DNA from: Streptomyces luteolus
Lineage (GTDB): Bacteria > Actinomycetota > Actinomycetes > Streptomycetales > Streptomycetaceae
Length of the DNA: 64,000 nucleotides
Assembly (NCBI RefSeq): GCF_029968015.1
Contig: NZ_JASCIS010000030.1
Span: 31,912 to 95,911 of the forward strand
Direction: 5' to 3'
Shown here: one piece after another, positions 42,429-50,765 of the stretch
Numbering within the stretch: the first letter of the stretch is position 1
How the letters are laid out: each line of letters begins with the position of its first letter
The notes under the pieces: model-generated
Told to the model about the DNA's origin: nothing
Database searches by the model: none
What the model saw: only the letters and a program-made list of their open reading frames with translations
Program-made: the position numbers and the translations under genes

Positions 42429-43340
42429 TCACCCCGAGGCCTGCCCCTGCCCCGGCACGGACGCCCCCGAACCACCCACCAAGCCGGCCAGGCTACTGCG
42501 CACATGGTCCATATGAGCCCGCAACTCCTCCGCGGTCTCGGCATGTTCCCGCAGCACCCGCTCCGTCTCCCGCTCCAACCGGTCCGCCCGCAGCCGCGCC
42601 TCCGCGAGGATCTCCGCGGCCCGCGCGTCCGCGTCCTCCTGGCCGTGCCGCGCCGACTCCTCCGCCTCGGCGAGCGCCCGCTCGGCCTCCGCGCGCCGCG
42701 CCTCGCCCTCGTCGGCGAGCTCCTTCTCGCGGCCCTCCGCCGCCGCGACCCGCTCCGCCTCGTCCTTCCGTTCGGCCTCGCGCCGCTCCGCGTGCCCCTT
42801 CTCCTGGTCGGCGAGGAGCTTCTCGCACCGCTGCCGGGTCTCCCGCAGCACGGCAAGGGATTCGGCGCGCAGCTCCTTGTTCTCCTTGCGCACGCCGACC
42901 CGGATCCCGTCGACCTTCCCCTGCGCCGCGTCGAGCACCCGCCGCGCATGGTCCTCGGCCGCGCCGCGCACCGACTCGGCGTGCCCGGCGGCCTCCTCGC
43001 GCTGCCGCCGCCCGTACGCCTCGGCCTCCTCGGCCTCGCGCAGCGCGTCGGCCTGCCCGGCGCCGAGCACGTCGTCGGCCTCCGCCTCGACCGTGGCGAG
43101 CAGCTGCCGGGCGCGGGCGCTCAACGTGTCGTACGTCTGCGGAGGCAGCTGCGCCACGACCTCCCGCAGCCGGGCCGCCTCCTGCTCCATCTCCTTGGCG
43201 AGCACGGTCAGCCGGGCCGCCCGCTCCCAGGCGGCGTCGCGGTCGGCACAGACGCTCGCGGCGTACGCGTCCACCTGCTGCGGCCGATAGCCACGGCCCC
43301 GTACGACAGTGAAGCCAGGGGACGACGGCACTGCACTCAT
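42429..43340 (-). CDS. DivIVA-like coiled-coil protein
   Basis: A 303-residue protein with start ATG at 43340. Residues about 8-45 (FTVVRGRGYRPQQVDAYAASV) match the short N-terminal membrane-targeting domain of DivIVA-like proteins, usually GY..xQVD. Nearly all the rest is a long coiled coil rich in Glu, Ala and Arg, ending in a Gly/Ser-rich tail. Such proteins act at curved membranes or the cytoskeleton at hyphal tips. It lies beside, but is not clearly cotranscribed with, the toxin-like locus (220-bp gap). Confidence 0.78.
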   Translation of the reverse strand: MSAVPSSPGFTVVRGRGYRPQQVDAYAASVCADRDAAWERAARLTVLAKEMEQEAARLREVVAQLPPQTYDTLSARARQLLATVEAEADDVLGAGQADALREAEEAEAYGRRQREEAAGHAESVRGAAEDHARRVLDAAQGKVDGIRVGVRKENKELRAESLAVLRETRQRCEKLLADQEKGHAERREAERKDEAERVAAAEGREKELADEGEARRAEAERALAEAEESARHGQEDADARAAEILAEARLRADRLERETERVLREHAETAEELRAHMDHVRSSLAGLVGGSGASVPGQGQASG

Positions 43341-43559
43341 CCTGGAACCTCTTCTCCGCGGGTCTCTTCGGCGCACATCTTGATGGATCATGCTGAAGCG
43401 CTCATACCGCGACACTCCACCCATGTCCTCGGTCAAGGATGCGCGAAAACCGGGCGAAGTCGGAATTCCGGGGTCGTACGTCGGACATCTCGTACGAAAA
43501 CGACGCGGCGCCGGACTCCGCCCCTGGAGGCGGAACCCGGCGCCGGGAAGAGCAGAGCC
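43341..43559. promoter_or_regulatory. Gap between DivIVA-like and SUKH-4 genes
   Basis: About 220 bp, which should carry the end of the SUKH-4 transcript and the promoter of the DivIVA-like gene. It contains an AT-richer patch (43360-43400) and no gene. Confidence 0.35.
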
Positions 43560-46500
43560 CTACAGCAGGCCGTCCCACATCTGCTCGAGCAGCACCGACC
43601 ACCAGCTGTCCGGCGAACCGAGCGCGGCCCCGTCGAGCGCGGCGAGCTGCTGCTGGAAGTCGACCGTCCAGCGGCCCGCCTGCTCCTGGTTGAGCCCGTA
43701 CCGCAGCCGCCACATCCGGCCGAGCAGCGCCAGGCAGCGGACGAACTCCGGCAGCCCCGTGTTGACGAACTGCGGCGCCGCCGGAGCACCACCGGGACCG
43801 GCCTCGACCGGCACCGCCACGATGTTCGCCGTGCCGTACTGCACACAGATCGCCCGGCCGAAGTCACTGCCCATGACGAGGTACGACCCGGCGTCGGACG
43901 CGGGCTGCACCCCACGCTCCTGCGCCAGCTCGGCCAGCGTCGGCACGGGCCGCCCCGGCTGCGCCTGCGCCCAGAAGAACGGGCTGACGTCCACCGGCAG
44001 ACCCGACCACATCAGCGTGTGCGCCACGACGTCCGGCACGCCCTGCCGCGACACCGCCCGCTGGTCGAAGCGGAAGACGCCCTGCGGCCCGAACGCCCCG
44101 GCCAGCTCCTGCGCCACCCCGTCCGGCGGGATCGGCGGCGCGGGCTGCACCGGCTGCACCGGCACCCGCACCGGCGCCGGCCGCGCCGGACCGTCCGCGA
44201 CCTGGTGCAACTCGCCCTGGTGGGCGAGGAGTTGCCGCATGCCCTGCTGCCGCGAGGCATGGTCCGTGCCGTACGGCGCGATCGACGTGATCCGCGCCTG
44301 CGGCCACGTCTCCCGGATCATCCGCGCGCAGTACGCGCCGGGCAGCTCGCAGGACTCCAGCTCCGTGTGCAGTTCGAGCACCTGCTGCGGCGGCACGTTC
44401 ATGCCGCGCAGCTCGTGCAGGATCTGCCACTCCGGGTGCGGCATGCCGGGCGCGGAGCGGCGGATCAGCTGCTGCTCGGAGCCGTCCTGCGCGCGGTAGC
44501 GCAGTACGGCCTGGTAGCCGGGGCCGACGGTCGGCTGACCGGCGGGCGGCTGCTGCGGATAGCCGTACGCCGGGGCCTGCCCCGGAGCCTGACCCGGGGC
44601 GGCCGGGCCCTGAGGCGGCTGCGGCGCACCGGGCGGCGGGCCCTGCGGCTGCCCGGGAGGGCCGGGCGGCGGACCGGGCGGACCGGGCGGCGCGGGCTGC
44701 CCGACGGGCGCGGCCGGACCGCCGACCGCGGGACCGGCCAGCATCGTCGCGGCGTGATGCACACCTTCACCGGGACCGCCGGGACCGCCGGGCGCGCCAG
44801 GAGCCGCCGGGGGAGCGGGAGTCGAGCCCGCACCGGGAGCGCCGGGAGCGCCGGGGACGCCGGGAGCACCCGGAGGCCCGGGCGGGCCGGGCGGCTGCGG
44901 GGCACCGCCGGGAGCGCCGGGAGCACCCGGAGGCCCGGGAGGACCGGGCGGCTGCGGGGCACCCGGACCCATCGCGCTCGGGTCGGCGAACATCGTCGCC
45001 GCATGATGCATCCCACCCGACGACGCACCCGGAACACCGGGCGGCCCGGGCGGCTGCGGCGCACCCGGAACGCCGGGCGGGCCGGGCGGCTGCGGAACGC
45101 CGGGCGCACCAGGCGCACCAGGCGCACCGGGAGGACCAGGTGGGCCGGGCGGCTGCGGGGCACCCGGACCCATCGCGCCCGGGTCGGCGAACATCGTCGC
45201 CGCATGATGCATCCCACCCGACGACGCACCGGGCACACCGGGCGGGCCGGGCGGCTGCGGTCCGTCGGGGCCGAGCGAGGAGACGAGCTGCGTCGGTACG
45301 TACCCACCGGCCGGCGTTCCGGGCGCACCCGGACCCGAGGCGGGCGGCGGCGTGGATGCCTCGGCGGCCGTCGTCGGCCCGGCGGCCGGGCCCTCCTCGA
45401 AGTCGGCGGGCGAGGCGGCGGAGGAGACGTCATCGACCTCCACGACCTCGGCCTCGCCGCCCCCCGCCTCCGTACCGGAACCGGCAACAGGAGCGGGAGC
45501 GGGAGCAGGGGCGGGAGCTGGAACCGGGGCGGGAGCAGGAACCGGAGCCGGAGCCGAAGCCGGACCCGGCGCCGGCTCAGCGGAGGCCGAAGGCGCGGCA
45601 GGCGGCGCGGAAGGAGCCACCGGCGGAGCGGGCGGCGCGGGCGGATAGCCGTACGCGGGCGGCTGCGGCGCACCCGGTACACCCGGCGCCGCGGGCACGC
45701 CCGGAGGCGGCGGCGGCGTGCCCGGACCACCGGGCGCGGGCGGCGCGACCGACTGCTCCCCGCGCTCGTAGGCGGGGGAAACGGCCGTCGGCGGGAGCTG
45801 GCTGCCGCCCTTCATCAGCGCGGTCTTGGCGTCCGGCGCGACCGCGGGCGGCGTCGCCTCACCCTCGTCCGAACCCGAAAGGGCAGGCGCGGTCACGGTG
45901 TTGGGCAGGGAGACGGAACGATCGTCGTCGTCCGCGTTCGTGTCCGTACCCGCCCAGGGCGTCGCATCCACGGGACCGCCACCGGCCTCGTTCCGCGCGA
46001 GCGTCTCGTCCCCGCCCGCACTCGGCCAGCCGCCGACGGCAGCAGGAGCAGGAGTGGGAGCGGGAGCAGGAGTGGGAGCGGCAGCGGCAGCGGCAGCGGC
46101 GTCAGGCACGACCGAGAGCTCAGGCGCCACAGGCGCCTCGGGAACAGCCGGGGACGACGGCGCCTCAGGAACAGCCGGGGACGACGTGGCCTCCGGAACA
46201 GCCGGGGACGACGGCACGTCGGAAACAGCCGAAGACCCCGCGGCCCCGCTCCGCCCCCCGATCCCCATCTGATCGGCCGCCTCCTGCAACCACTCGGGCG
46301 GGCTCAGCAGGAACGACGTCTGGTTGAGGTCCACCCGCTCCGGGCTCGCCGCGGCGGCCGGCGTATCGGCGACCGCGTACTCCTCCTCGTACCGCCTGAT
46401 TACCTCGCCCACCGGCAGCCCCGGCCAGAGCGTGGCCTCGCCGCTGTCCCGGGCGATCACCAGGCGCTGCCCGCCGCCCTCGGACCGCGGGCCCTCCGCA

Positions 46501-46628
46501 CGGTCCTCGGCCCACACCACGAAGCCCAGGTCGAACTCCCGCACCCGCACCTCACGGTGCTGATACGCGGGCACCTCGCCGTTGATCCACTCCTCGGCGC
46601 GCTCCTGCGCCTGCGCGAACGTCACCAT
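43560..46628 (-). CDS. Imm35-like / collagen-like / deaminase-like / SUKH-4 multidomain protein
   Basis: A 1022-residue protein. Residues 1-80 resemble the Imm35/YrhB immunity domain (REFDLGFVVWAEDRAEG, QRLVIARDSGEATLWPGLP). Residues about 100-700 are low-complexity: Ala/Pro/Glu-rich, then GPP/GAP collagen-like repeats with three copies of HHAATM (near 474, 541 and 624 on the gene). Residues about 720-800 carry HTELESCELPGAYC (His754, Glu756, Cys760, Cys767), which looks like the HxE...C..C zinc motif of nucleotide/nucleic-acid deaminases. The C-terminal 180 residues match SUKH-4 (GLPVDVSPFFW, FVNTGLPEFVRCLALL). It starts 7 bp after the upstream nuclease-SUKH gene stop. Confidence 0.75.
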   Translation of the reverse strand: MVTFAQAQERAEEWINGEVPAYQHREVRVREFDLGFVVWAEDRAEGPRSEGGGQRLVIARDSGEATLWPGLPVGEVIRRYEEEYAVADTPAAAASPERVDLNQTSFLLSPPEWLQEAADQMGIGGRSGAAGSSAVSDVPSSPAVPEATSSPAVPEAPSSPAVPEAPVAPELSVVPDAAAAAAAAPTPAPAPTPAPAAVGGWPSAGGDETLARNEAGGGPVDATPWAGTDTNADDDDRSVSLPNTVTAPALSGSDEGEATPPAVAPDAKTALMKGGSQLPPTAVSPAYERGEQSVAPPAPGGPGTPPPPPGVPAAPGVPGAPQPPAYGYPPAPPAPPVAPSAPPAAPSASAEPAPGPASAPAPVPAPAPVPAPAPAPAPAPVAGSGTEAGGGEAEVVEVDDVSSAASPADFEEGPAAGPTTAAEASTPPPASGPGAPGTPAGGYVPTQLVSSLGPDGPQPPGPPGVPGASSGGMHHAATMFADPGAMGPGAPQPPGPPGPPGAPGAPGAPGVPQPPGPPGVPGAPQPPGPPGVPGASSGGMHHAATMFADPSAMGPGAPQPPGPPGPPGAPGAPGGAPQPPGPPGPPGAPGVPGAPGAPGAGSTPAPPAAPGAPGGPGGPGEGVHHAATMLAGPAVGGPAAPVGQPAPPGPPGPPPGPPGQPQGPPPGAPQPPQGPAAPGQAPGQAPAYGYPQQPPAGQPTVGPGYQAVLRYRAQDGSEQQLIRRSAPGMPHPEWQILHELRGMNVPPQQVLELHTELESCELPGAYCARMIRETWPQARITSIAPYGTDHASRQQGMRQLLAHQGELHQVADGPARPAPVRVPVQPVQPAPPIPPDGVAQELAGAFGPQGVFRFDQRAVSRQGVPDVVAHTLMWSGLPVDVSPFFWAQAQPGRPVPTLAELAQERGVQPASDAGSYLVMGSDFGRAICVQYGTANIVAVPVEAGPGGAPAAPQFVNTGLPEFVRCLALLGRMWRLRYGLNQEQAGRWTVDFQQQLAALDGAALGSPDSWWSVLLEQMWDGLL
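44742..45209 (-). repeat. Reiterated HHAATM blocks within the collagen-like linker
   Basis: The HHAATM coding blocks are at 45192-45209, 44991-45008 and 44742-44759. The first two belong to a 201-bp near-duplicate (67 codons) that also includes flanking Gly-Pro-Pro runs; the third is more divergent (VHHAATMLAGP). Confidence 0.9.
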
Positions 46629-46635
46629 CGCCTGC

Positions 46636-47649
46636 TCACTCCCCCACCGCGGACACCGGCACGGCACGCGCGAAGCCGCCGTCCACCATCAGGTTCGCCA
46701 CCGTCTCCAACTCCGGCGGATTGCCCGCGAGCCGGGACAGAAACGCGTCGAAGTCCTCACCGCACGGCAGCAGCAGACGCTCCACCCGCTCCTCGACCGT
46801 CCAGCCGTCCCCGTCACGGGCATCGTCGTACGCGCAGAACCACACCGAACCGAGCCGCTCACCGCGCACCTTCACCGCGATGATCCCGCCCTGCACGAAC
46901 GCCACCCCCAGGTAGTCCTTCGTCAGGTGATCCCGCAGACACTTGTTGACGTAGAAGAGGTCATTGACCGCCGCCTCGTCCCGCACCGTGAAGAACGGCT
47001 GATCGACAAGCAGCCCCAACTCCGCGTCCAGGGCCGCCCCGACCGGCGCACATCCGCCCGCCGCCTTCAGGAACGAGCGGTACGCACCCGGCAGCCGATA
47101 GCCGAGGTCCTCCTCTATGCCGATCAGCTGCTGCTCGGTCACCGCGAGCCGCGCCTTCGGCAGCCGGAAGTGCGCGGGCAGCGACTCCTGCAACGGCCGC
47201 GTCCCCCGCTTCTGCTGATCCACCACCGCCGTCGCGATCCCACCGTGATGCCGCAGGAGCGCCTTCACCTCGACCGGGACCAGCTCCAGACGACGCGTCC
47301 CCGCCACGTGGTGCCACGTCCAGCCGTGCGGCGTCACCACCGCCGGGATCGTGTCCCACAACTCATGACCGTCCGCCGCGAGCGCCGCGTTCGCCGACAC
47401 ATAGTCCGTCAGCCGCAACTCGTCCACACCGAAACCCTCCGGCGGATCCGCGATCTCCACGGCAGCGCGCGCGTACGGAGAGAAGTCCGGATAGCCGTCC
47501 GCCCCCACACGCACCCCCCGCGGATGGCGCGCGGCCCGCACCGGGTCCGGAAAGTGCACGAGCTGACCGGCGTACGCCGCGTTCGGCGGCGCGGCTGCCC
47601 CGGCCCGGGAACCGGGCGATACCCCAAGGCCGAGCCGACCTGTCGTCAT
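46636..47649 (-). CDS. WHH/HNH-type nuclease fused to SMI1/KNR4 (SUKH) domain
   Basis: A 337-residue protein; the ATG at 47649 has AGGGGG 8 bp upstream. Residues about 45-140 end in PHGWTWHHVAGTRRLELVPV with HHGG after it (Trp112, His113, His114, His134, His135), the pattern of HNH/Endo VII toxin nucleases of the WHH group (TWHH...LVP...GG). The usual 'VH' after LVP is VK here. Residues about 150-330 are a SUKH domain (LAVTEQQLIGIEEDLGYRLP, YRSFLKAAGG, LGVAFVQGG), normally an immunity protein. It is cotranscribed with the SUKH-4 gene. Confidence 0.8.
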   Translation of the reverse strand: MTTGRLGLGVSPGSRAGAAAPPNAAYAGQLVHFPDPVRAARHPRGVRVGADGYPDFSPYARAAVEIADPPEGFGVDELRLTDYVSANAALAADGHELWDTIPAVVTPHGWTWHHVAGTRRLELVPVEVKALLRHHGGIATAVVDQQKRGTRPLQESLPAHFRLPKARLAVTEQQLIGIEEDLGYRLPGAYRSFLKAAGGCAPVGAALDAELGLLVDQPFFTVRDEAAVNDLFYVNKCLRDHLTKDYLGVAFVQGGIIAVKVRGERLGSVWFCAYDDARDGDGWTVEERVERLLLPCGEDFDAFLSRLAGNPPELETVANLMVDGGFARAVPVSAVGE

Positions 47650-48080
47650 GGCGGTTGCCCCCTGCGGCACATCTGAAGGTTCGGAACGAGTCCGTCGCGT
47701 CCCCGACGGATTCACCGAGTCCACCGAGTCCACTGACGGGCCGACCGCGCACGGCCGACACGCCACAGCCTAAGCGCTGCCGCACCCCCGGTCACCGGGC
47801 CTCCGCTTCCGTGACCTGCGGTCACCCGTACGTGACCGTACGACGAAAACGACACAACACACACAGCCCCAGCTTCCGCACCAGGCACCCCATTTGGCAG
47901 GCTGTCCCCGCACTCCGGGGAGTGCGGAGGTGCCACCAGGGGTCACCACCGCGGGCTGGGCCCTGTCCGACAGATCAGGCCGGATACGGATCAGGCCGGA
48001 TCCGGTCGACGTCCACTTGTCGGCCCCGCGACCCCGGCAAGATCCGCCGGAGAGGGCCAAGGGAGGGGACTCGAGCACAC
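47650..48080. promoter_or_regulatory. Divergent control region of the toxin-like locus
   Basis: A 431-bp gap between the two divergent gene pairs. A perfect 8-bp inverted repeat, CCGCACTC/GAGTGCGG, is at 47908-47927, and a 13-bp direct repeat GATCAGGCCGGAT is at 47973-47985 and 47989-48001. The patch at 47815-47890 is relatively AT-rich. Both repeats are candidates for shared regulation. Confidence 0.45.
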
Positions 48081-48710
48081 ATGCACACCGCACAACCGCA
48101 CAGCGCGGGCGACCCACGCCTCAGCTGGAGCGCCACCGGGACGACCCCGCCCCCCACGCTCCGGCACCGCCGCGACGGCATCCTGCCCACCGTCGCCGCC
48201 GCCCTCTCCGTACGCGGCGAAACCCTCACCTCCACCGCCGGACGCGGCGACACCGCCCCCGAACTGCACCCCCTCGTCCAGGACTTCCTCGACACCCTCA
48301 CCAGCGGCCAGCGCGAGCGCTCCACCGGACGGTGCCCCGAGGCCCTCCTCCTCTCCCGCCACCTCAGCGCCGTCGAAGCCGGCCGCTCCAAACGCGCCCA
48401 GCGCAAACCCCTCACACCGAGCGAAGCCCGCAAAGCGCTCAAACACGCCAAACTCACCACCCGCCGCATCCGCGAAGCCGGCGACCCCCTCCACGGCGCC
48501 TTCGCCACCCCCTGCCGCTCCTGCAGCGCCCTCATCGCCCACTTCGGCGTACGCGTCGTCGCCCCCGCGGAACCCACCGGCCCCACCGGACCCACTGGAA
48601 CCACTGGAACCACCGGACCCACCGGACCCACCGGACCCACCGGACCCACTCACGACACCGAGACCGCCGAAGCCGCCCAAGCCGCCGAAGCCGCTGAGAG
48701 CCAGGCCTGA
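48081..48710 (+). CDS. YwqJ-type putative deaminase with collagen-like tail
   Basis: A 209-residue protein. The zinc-deaminase motifs are CPE (85-87, in GRCPEALLLSRHL) and PCxxC (144-148, in TPCRSCSALIAHFGV), as in YwqJ-related deaminases, which belong to the polymorphic-toxin deaminase superfamily. Residues about 164-190 form a GPT/GTT repeat (PTGPTGPTGTTGTTGP), followed by an Ala/Glu-rich end. The ribosome site GGGAGG is 14 bp upstream of the ATG, longer than usual. It is followed 31 bp later by a SUKH-3 gene and is divergent from the nuclease-SUKH gene. Substrate unknown. Confidence 0.82.
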   Translation: MHTAQPHSAGDPRLSWSATGTTPPPTLRHRRDGILPTVAAALSVRGETLTSTAGRGDTAPELHPLVQDFLDTLTSGQRERSTGRCPEALLLSRHLSAVEAGRSKRAQRKPLTPSEARKALKHAKLTTRRIREAGDPLHGAFATPCRSCSALIAHFGVRVVAPAEPTGPTGPTGTTGTTGPTGPTGPTGPTHDTETAEAAQAAEAAESQA

Positions 48711-48741
48711 TGTCCGCCGAACCGACGGAAGGACGAGGCTG

Positions 48742-49251
48742 ATGCCCGCCACCGACCGCGCCGCAGCACGCACCTCCACCACCCGCTTCTCCGTCACCGT
48801 CGACGCCGCCCTGCGCTCCTCCGGCTGGCAGCCCGGCCGCTGGGACATCAAACAGGCCGAACAGTGGGCCGACGCCCTCCGCCGCCACACCTCCCCCGCC
48901 GGCCACCAGCACACCGTCTTCCCCGCCGCCGTCGAAGTCTGGGCCGAATTCGGCGGCCTCACCCTCACCCCCACCGGACCCGGCCGCCAGATCGCCCCCG
49001 TCTCCCTCCACTTCGACCCGCTCCGCGGCCTCCACCAGGCCCGCACCCTCGGAGACCTCGGCCGCGCCCTCGACACCGAGATGTGCCCCCTCGGCGAGGA
49101 AACCGACACCCAGGCCCTCATCGCCATCGACGCCGAAGGCCGCGTCTACGCCCTCGACCACTCCGGCGACTGGTACGCGGGCCCCGACATCGACGCCGCC
49201 CTCGACACCCTCATCTCCGGCGTCATGCCCACCCGCCTCACCGCCGGCTGA
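48742..49251 (+). CDS. SUKH-3 domain protein
   Basis: A 169-residue protein matching the SUKH-3 immunity family: SGWQPGRWDIKQAEQWADAL near residue 25, VEVWAEFGGL near 65, CPLGEETDTQALIAIDAEGRVYALDHSGDWYAG near 115, and the ending ALDTLISGVMP. SUKH domains bind and neutralise nuclease or deaminase toxins. It is paired with the YwqJ-type deaminase and probably translated from the same mRNA. Confidence 0.87.
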   Translation: MPATDRAAARTSTTRFSVTVDAALRSSGWQPGRWDIKQAEQWADALRRHTSPAGHQHTVFPAAVEVWAEFGGLTLTPTGPGRQIAPVSLHFDPLRGLHQARTLGDLGRALDTEMCPLGEETDTQALIAIDAEGRVYALDHSGDWYAGPDIDAALDTLISGVMPTRLTAG

Positions 49252-49299
49252 GAACACCTCGCGGCCGACTCACGCGTACGAGCACGCATACCCGTACGC

Positions 49300-50601
49300 C
49301 TAGGTACGAGCCGGAATCACCGCCGACACCCGGAACCCACCCGCATCCGTCGGCCCCGACACGAACACCCCACCGAGCGCCCCCACCCGCTCCTTCATCC
49401 CCACCAGACCATTGCCCCCACTGGGCAACCGCGGCTCGTCCCCCACACCCTCCGGCGGCGGCTCGTTCTCCACCTGCATCGCCACCTCACCCCCGCGATG
49501 CGCCAACCGCACATACGTCTTCGCGCCCGACGCATGCTTGTGCACATTCGTCAGACCCTCCTGAATCACCCGGTACGCGGTCTGCTCCACCTCCGCCGGA
49601 TAACTCCCCGGCACCCCGTCCACCGACAGATCCACCGCCATACCCGCCGAGCGGGACTGCCCGAGCAACTCCTCCAGATCCGCCAGACACGGACCCTCCT
49701 CGCCCCGCGCCCGCGAAGCCGCCGCCGCAGCCGCCTCCCCCACCACGGTCAACGGCGCCCGCACCCCATCCCGGCGCGACGCCTCCCCCGTACGCAACAC
49801 CCCCAACATCTCCCGCAGTTCGGTCAACGCCTGCCGGCCCATGTCCCCCACCAGCGCCGCGTTCTTCACCGCCTTCTCCGGGTCCTTCCGCGCCACCGCC
49901 TGCAACGCCGCCGCATGCACCACCATCAGGCTCACCCGATGCGCCACCACGTCATGCATCTCACGAGCGATCCGCGTGCGCTCCTCGTTCCGCGCCCACT
50001 CCGCCCGCTCCTCGGCCCGCTCCGCCAACAGCTGCAGCTCCCGCTCCAAGCTGTCCGCACGCTCCCGCAACGACTCCATCAGCCGCCGCCTCGCCCCCAC
50101 GTACAACCCCAGCAGCAACGGCGCCGCCGTCACACCCACCGAGGCCGTCACCGCGACGAACGGCACGAACCACTCGCCCAGCTCGAGCTCGCCCTGCGCC
50201 ATGTCCTGCTGCGACCGCACGAACGTCACGATCATCGTGCCCGCGAGCGACATCCCCGCCAGCGCACCCGTGATCCGCCGCGGCACCTCGGAGGCGGCCA
50301 GCGTGTACAGCCCGACCACCGTCAGCATGAAGCCCATGTTCGCCGGAGTCACCGCGATCGACACCAGCACCACCGCGATCGGCCACCGCCGCCGCAGCAC
50401 CAGCACAGAACCGGCCAACACCCCCAGCACCACACCCACCGCCACGGGCACACCGGCCCGCCCGGAGAACGCGACACCCTCGGCCACGCACTCCGCCGCC
50501 GAGGCCACTGCAAGCACCCCGTCGAACACGGCACTACGCCGCCGCCCCCACCACCACGGCCCCCCGGCCGCCTCGTGGTGCTCTACCCCCGTCGTGGTCA
50601 T
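49300..50601 (-). CDS. Sensor histidine kinase (NarL/DesK-type, HisKA_3), orphan
   Basis: A 433-residue membrane kinase. About five transmembrane helices fill residues 25-165. The dimerisation/phosphoacceptor motif is RIAREMHDVVAHRVSLMVVHA with the conserved His near residue 220, typical of HisKA_3. The ATPase domain has VIQEGLTNVHKHA (N-box) near 340 and GGNGLVGMKERVGALGG (G-box) near 395. No response regulator is adjacent, which is uncommon for this type. The signal is unknown. Confidence 0.9.
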   Translation of the reverse strand: MTTTGVEHHEAAGGPWWWGRRRSAVFDGVLAVASAAECVAEGVAFSGRAGVPVAVGVVLGVLAGSVLVLRRRWPIAVVLVSIAVTPANMGFMLTVVGLYTLAASEVPRRITGALAGMSLAGTMIVTFVRSQQDMAQGELELGEWFVPFVAVTASVGVTAAPLLLGLYVGARRRLMESLRERADSLERELQLLAERAEERAEWARNEERTRIAREMHDVVAHRVSLMVVHAAALQAVARKDPEKAVKNAALVGDMGRQALTELREMLGVLRTGEASRRDGVRAPLTVVGEAAAAAASRARGEEGPCLADLEELLGQSRSAGMAVDLSVDGVPGSYPAEVEQTAYRVIQEGLTNVHKHASGAKTYVRLAHRGGEVAMQVENEPPPEGVGDEPRLPSGGNGLVGMKERVGALGGVFVSGPTDAGGFRVSAVIPART

Positions 50602-50765
50602 GCCTCCAGCGTACGGGCGAGCACTGACGATCAGCGGGCCGCTCGAAAAACCACAACTGGCAGATACGGCGCCCGAACGGAAGCCGGACGCGACGGTACT
50701 AACCGAACTGGTGAATCGCTCAAGTTTTCGACCCGGACGTCCGTATTCCGGACGAGGGTTGCCAC

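Noticed and set aside
42504..46883. A very long open frame on the + strand (about 1459 codons) opposite the SUKH-4 and DivIVA-like genes
   Set aside because: It is an Arg/Pro-rich antisense shadow of repetitive, high-GC coding sequence. It has no domain similarity, and the - strand frames carry clear domains and starts.
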